47,692 nt of DNA from Actinomycetota bacterium (lineage in GTDB: Bacteria; Actinomycetota; Acidimicrobiia; Acidimicrobiales; Ilumatobacteraceae), in the NCBI GenBank assembly GCA_009703055.1, contig WLGW01000005.1:1-47692 (forward strand), given 5' to 3'. The first letter of the stretch is position 1. Every line of letters begins with the position of its first letter. The notes beneath the pieces were generated by a model. That model had not been told where the DNA came from. It was given only the letters and a program-made list of their open reading frames with translations, and searched no databases. Positions 45,730 to 47,692 of this stretch are shown here, in pieces. The position numbers and the translations under genes are program-made.

Positions 45730-47286
45730 ATGTACCCAGGCGTCTACGCAGATCAGCATCCCGACCGTCCCGCAGTGATTCAGGCTGAAACCGGAGAAAT
45801 CACCACATACAAACAGCTCCACGAGGGGGCCGTGAGACTGTCGAACGTCTTGCGCTCCGCCGGCTTTGAGCCTGGTGACCACATCGCCATCTGCATGGAG
45901 AACCACCCTCGCTATCTCGAAGTCATCTGGGGATGCCATTACGCAGGTCTCGTGTACACGGCATGTTCCAGTCGACTAACAAAAGCCGAACTCATCTACA
46001 TCATCAATGACTGTGCTGCGAAGGGCTTCATCACATCGAAGTACAAAGCTGATCAAGCACAGGAGGTTGCGGGCGACATCCCCAACGCAACCCTTCGTCT
46101 CATGCTCGGTGGAACTATTCCCGGATATGACTCCTATGAGGACACTGTTGCTCAGGCATCAACGACCCCACTAGAGAACATGATCGATGGCACCGACATG
46201 CTCTACTCAAGTGGAACTACTGGAATGCCAAAGGGAATCACACGCGCCTTCCCCGGCACACCACTGGGAACAGCTGCTGGTCTCGCATCGGCAATTACCG
46301 ACGGACTCTTCAAGTTCAGAGACGGAATGGTGTATCTCTCGCCTGCCCCGCTCTATCACGCAGCTCCATTGCGATTCAATATGTCCGTTATCGGACGCGG
46401 TGGCACCACAGTGATCATGGAGCACTTCGACGCAGAGGACTACATCAAGTACGTCGAAAAGTACAAGGCGACACACACGCAACTTGTTCCAACAATGTTT
46501 ATTCGAATGTTGAAACTCGATCCAGCTGTGCGTTCACAGTACGACGTGTCGTCTCTCGAGATTGCAATTCACGCAGCAGCACCTTGCCCGGCTGAAACTA
46601 AGCGAGCAATGATCGAATGGTGGGGACCCGTCATCCACGAGTACTACGCCGGGACCGAAGGTAATGGCTTCGTATATTGCAACAGCGAAATGTGGCTCGC
46701 CCACCCCGGCTCCGTTGGTGTTGCTATTCAAGGCGTCGTACACATCTGTGATGAGAATGGAGACGAGGTTCCTCAAGGAGAATCAGGCACTGTCTACTTT
46801 GAAGGAACAGCTGCGTTCGAATATCACAACGACCCCGAGAAAACGAAGTCATCGCGTGACCCCAAAGGTCGTGGCTGGTCCACACTCGGCGATGTTGGTT
46901 ACCTCGACGCTGACAATTTCTTATATCTCACCGATCGCAAGGCGTTCATGATTATCTCGGGTGGCGTCAACATCTATCCGCAAGAGTCAGAGAACATTCT
47001 GGTGAATCACGACAAGGTCGTCGACGTTGCAGTCTTCGGTATCCCGAATGATGATTTCGGCGAAGAAGTCAAAGGAGTTGTGCAACCCAAAACGATGCCC
47101 GCAACGCCTGAAGAAGCAGCGGCATTAGAAAAAGAACTCATTGCGTACTGCAGGTCGCACTTAGCCGACATCAAGTGTCCACGCAGTATCGACTTCCGTG
47201 AAGAGCTCCCCCGTCATCCAACGGGCAAGTTGTACAAGAGAATTCTGAAAGACGAGTATTGGAAGGCCGCTGGTCGGTCTATCTAA
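45730..47286 (+). CDS. AMP-forming acyl-CoA synthetase
   Basis: A 518-aa member of the ANL superfamily that activates a carboxylic acid to acyl-AMP and then acyl-CoA. It starts at ATG 45730 rather than TTG 45721. Motifs are the P-loop-like LYSSGTTGMPKGITR, HEYYAGTEGNG (A5), GWSTLGDVGYLDADNFLYLTDRKAFMIISGGVNIYPQE (A7-A8) and HPTGKLYKR with the A10 lysine. The first domain has PAVIQAETGEITTYKQL. It is divergent from an acyl-CoA dehydrogenase, suggesting a degradation pair. The chain length cannot be deduced. Confidence 0.95.
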   Translation: MYPGVYADQHPDRPAVIQAETGEITTYKQLHEGAVRLSNVLRSAGFEPGDHIAICMENHPRYLEVIWGCHYAGLVYTACSSRLTKAELIYIINDCAAKGFITSKYKADQAQEVAGDIPNATLRLMLGGTIPGYDSYEDTVAQASTTPLENMIDGTDMLYSSGTTGMPKGITRAFPGTPLGTAAGLASAITDGLFKFRDGMVYLSPAPLYHAAPLRFNMSVIGRGGTTVIMEHFDAEDYIKYVEKYKATHTQLVPTMFIRMLKLDPAVRSQYDVSSLEIAIHAAAPCPAETKRAMIEWWGPVIHEYYAGTEGNGFVYCNSEMWLAHPGSVGVAIQGVVHICDENGDEVPQGESGTVYFEGTAAFEYHNDPEKTKSSRDPKGRGWSTLGDVGYLDADNFLYLTDRKAFMIISGGVNIYPQESENILVNHDKVVDVAVFGIPNDDFGEEVKGVVQPKTMPATPEEAAALEKELIAYCRSHLADIKCPRSIDFREELPRHPTGKLYKRILKDEYWKAAGRSI

Positions 47287-47692
47287 TGCCACGTCATTCA
47301 TATCTTGACCACTCAGGCCCCATCGCATTTGCGCACCGTGGCGGAACATCTGCTGCACCTGAGAATTCGTTGCGGGCTTTTGCCGACGCCGTATCTCTCG
47401 GGTACCAGTATTTAGAAACTGATGTACACGCCACCTCCGATGGTGTTTTAGTGGCCTTCCACGACAACGACCTCGAAAGAACGTGCGGCGAGAAACGTGC
47501 AATTGCGACGAGCACATGGGAAGAACTGACATCTGCCCGCATTGATGGCACTGACCCCATTCCTTTGCTGGACGACCTATTGGATGAATTTCCCGAAGCG
47601 AAGTTCAATATTGATTGCAAGGCAGATTCAGCCCTAGAACCACTCATCAAGAAACTGCGTCAGCGAGATTGTCTTTCAAGAGTCTGCATTGG
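47286..47692 (+). CDS. Second glycerophosphodiester phosphodiesterase family protein, N-terminal part
   Basis: The start overlaps the preceding stop (TAATG). About 135 residues are visible. FAHRGGTSAAPENSLRAFADAVSLGYQYLETDVHATSDGVLVAFHDNDLERT shows the HRG, E-N and DVH/HDNDLxRT signatures of GDPDs, and AKFNIDCKAD the later acidic strand. It is the second GDPD of the window, fairly unlike the first at 12066-12797 apart from family motifs. The C-terminus lies beyond the edge. Confidence 0.9.
   Translation, partial: MPRHSYLDHSGPIAFAHRGGTSAAPENSLRAFADAVSLGYQYLETDVHATSDGVLVAFHDNDLERTCGEKRAIATSTWEELTSARIDGTDPIPLLDDLLDEFPEAKFNIDCKADSALEPLIKKLRQRDCLSRVCI

Noticed and set aside
1-47692. Defence island, biosynthetic cluster or mobile element
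   Set aside because: All genes are housekeeping or lipid/amino-acid metabolism with uniform spacing; no transposase, toxin-antitoxin pair, restriction or megasynthase gene was seen.

Overview
The window is about 47.7 kb of a gene-dense bacterial chromosome of moderate GC. Its gene content points to Actinomycetota: WhiB, a DUF4193-like protein, a HelY-type helicase next to tatB-tatC, and a GarA-type FHA protein inside a pgsA-gcvH-garA-merR-bifunctional nuclease-merR block laid out as in Mycobacterium. The moderate GC, tiny intergenic spaces and several Acidimicrobiia-looking hypothetical proteins suggest a streamlined aquatic member of Acidimicrobiia (Ilumatobacteraceae-like). That placement is inference. 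I see no insertion sequence, prophage, CRISPR array or rRNA. One tRNA gene (Pro, GGG) is present.

Layout. 1-3574 (-): transaldolase (cut by the edge), transketolase and a NagA-like deacetylase. 3595-5040: a divergent fatty-acid desaturase/TetR pair around a perfect palindrome. 5070-9463 (+): alpha/beta hydrolase, NDP-forming acyl-CoA synthetase, PBP4-type D-Ala-D-Ala carboxypeptidase. 9510-11034 (+): three small (mostly membrane) proteins and TrmI. 11038-12797: 3Fe-4S ferredoxin, signal peptidase I and a glycerophosphodiesterase. 12834-17086 (+): tatB-tatC-helY and a DAGK C-terminal-like protein. 17104-20946 (+): MDR oxidoreductase, M20 amidohydrolase and a double-length ThyX-like protein. 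21065-22123 (+): DUF4193-like acidic protein, a 61-aa protein and a GNAT. 22120-24443 (-): crotonase and a large basic repeat-rich protein. 24514-27697: gamma-carbonic anhydrase-like protein, PrmA, WhiB, threonine aldolase and a zinc-finger protein. 27784-37028: a glycine/one-carbon region with a PLP decarboxylase, a tandem glycine riboswitch, gcvP, gcvT, gcvH, GarA, two MerR regulators, the bifunctional nuclease and pgsA. 37085-42913: SDRs, HIT, SRAP, tRNA-Pro, der and a DUF512 radical SAM protein. 42961-47692: ispH, a small membrane protein, acyl-CoA dehydrogenase, acyl-CoA synthetase and a second GDPD cut by the right edge.

The strongest window-wide signal is regulatory. Most genes that begin a transcription unit carry a TANNNT -10 hexamer exactly 6 (sometimes 7) nt before an ATG or GTG, the signature of leaderless mRNA. 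I used it to choose starts, and several differ from the ORF track. Convergent genes share or abut stop codons, leaving no room for ordinary terminators. Other notable points are the tandem glycine riboswitch with a possible SD-masking hairpin, the pseudo-dimeric ThyX homologue with complementary half-motifs, the absence of Pup-proteasome genes from a neighbourhood that usually holds them, and a 15-bp repeat that appears to have grown from the gcvT stop region into the overlapping convergent gene.
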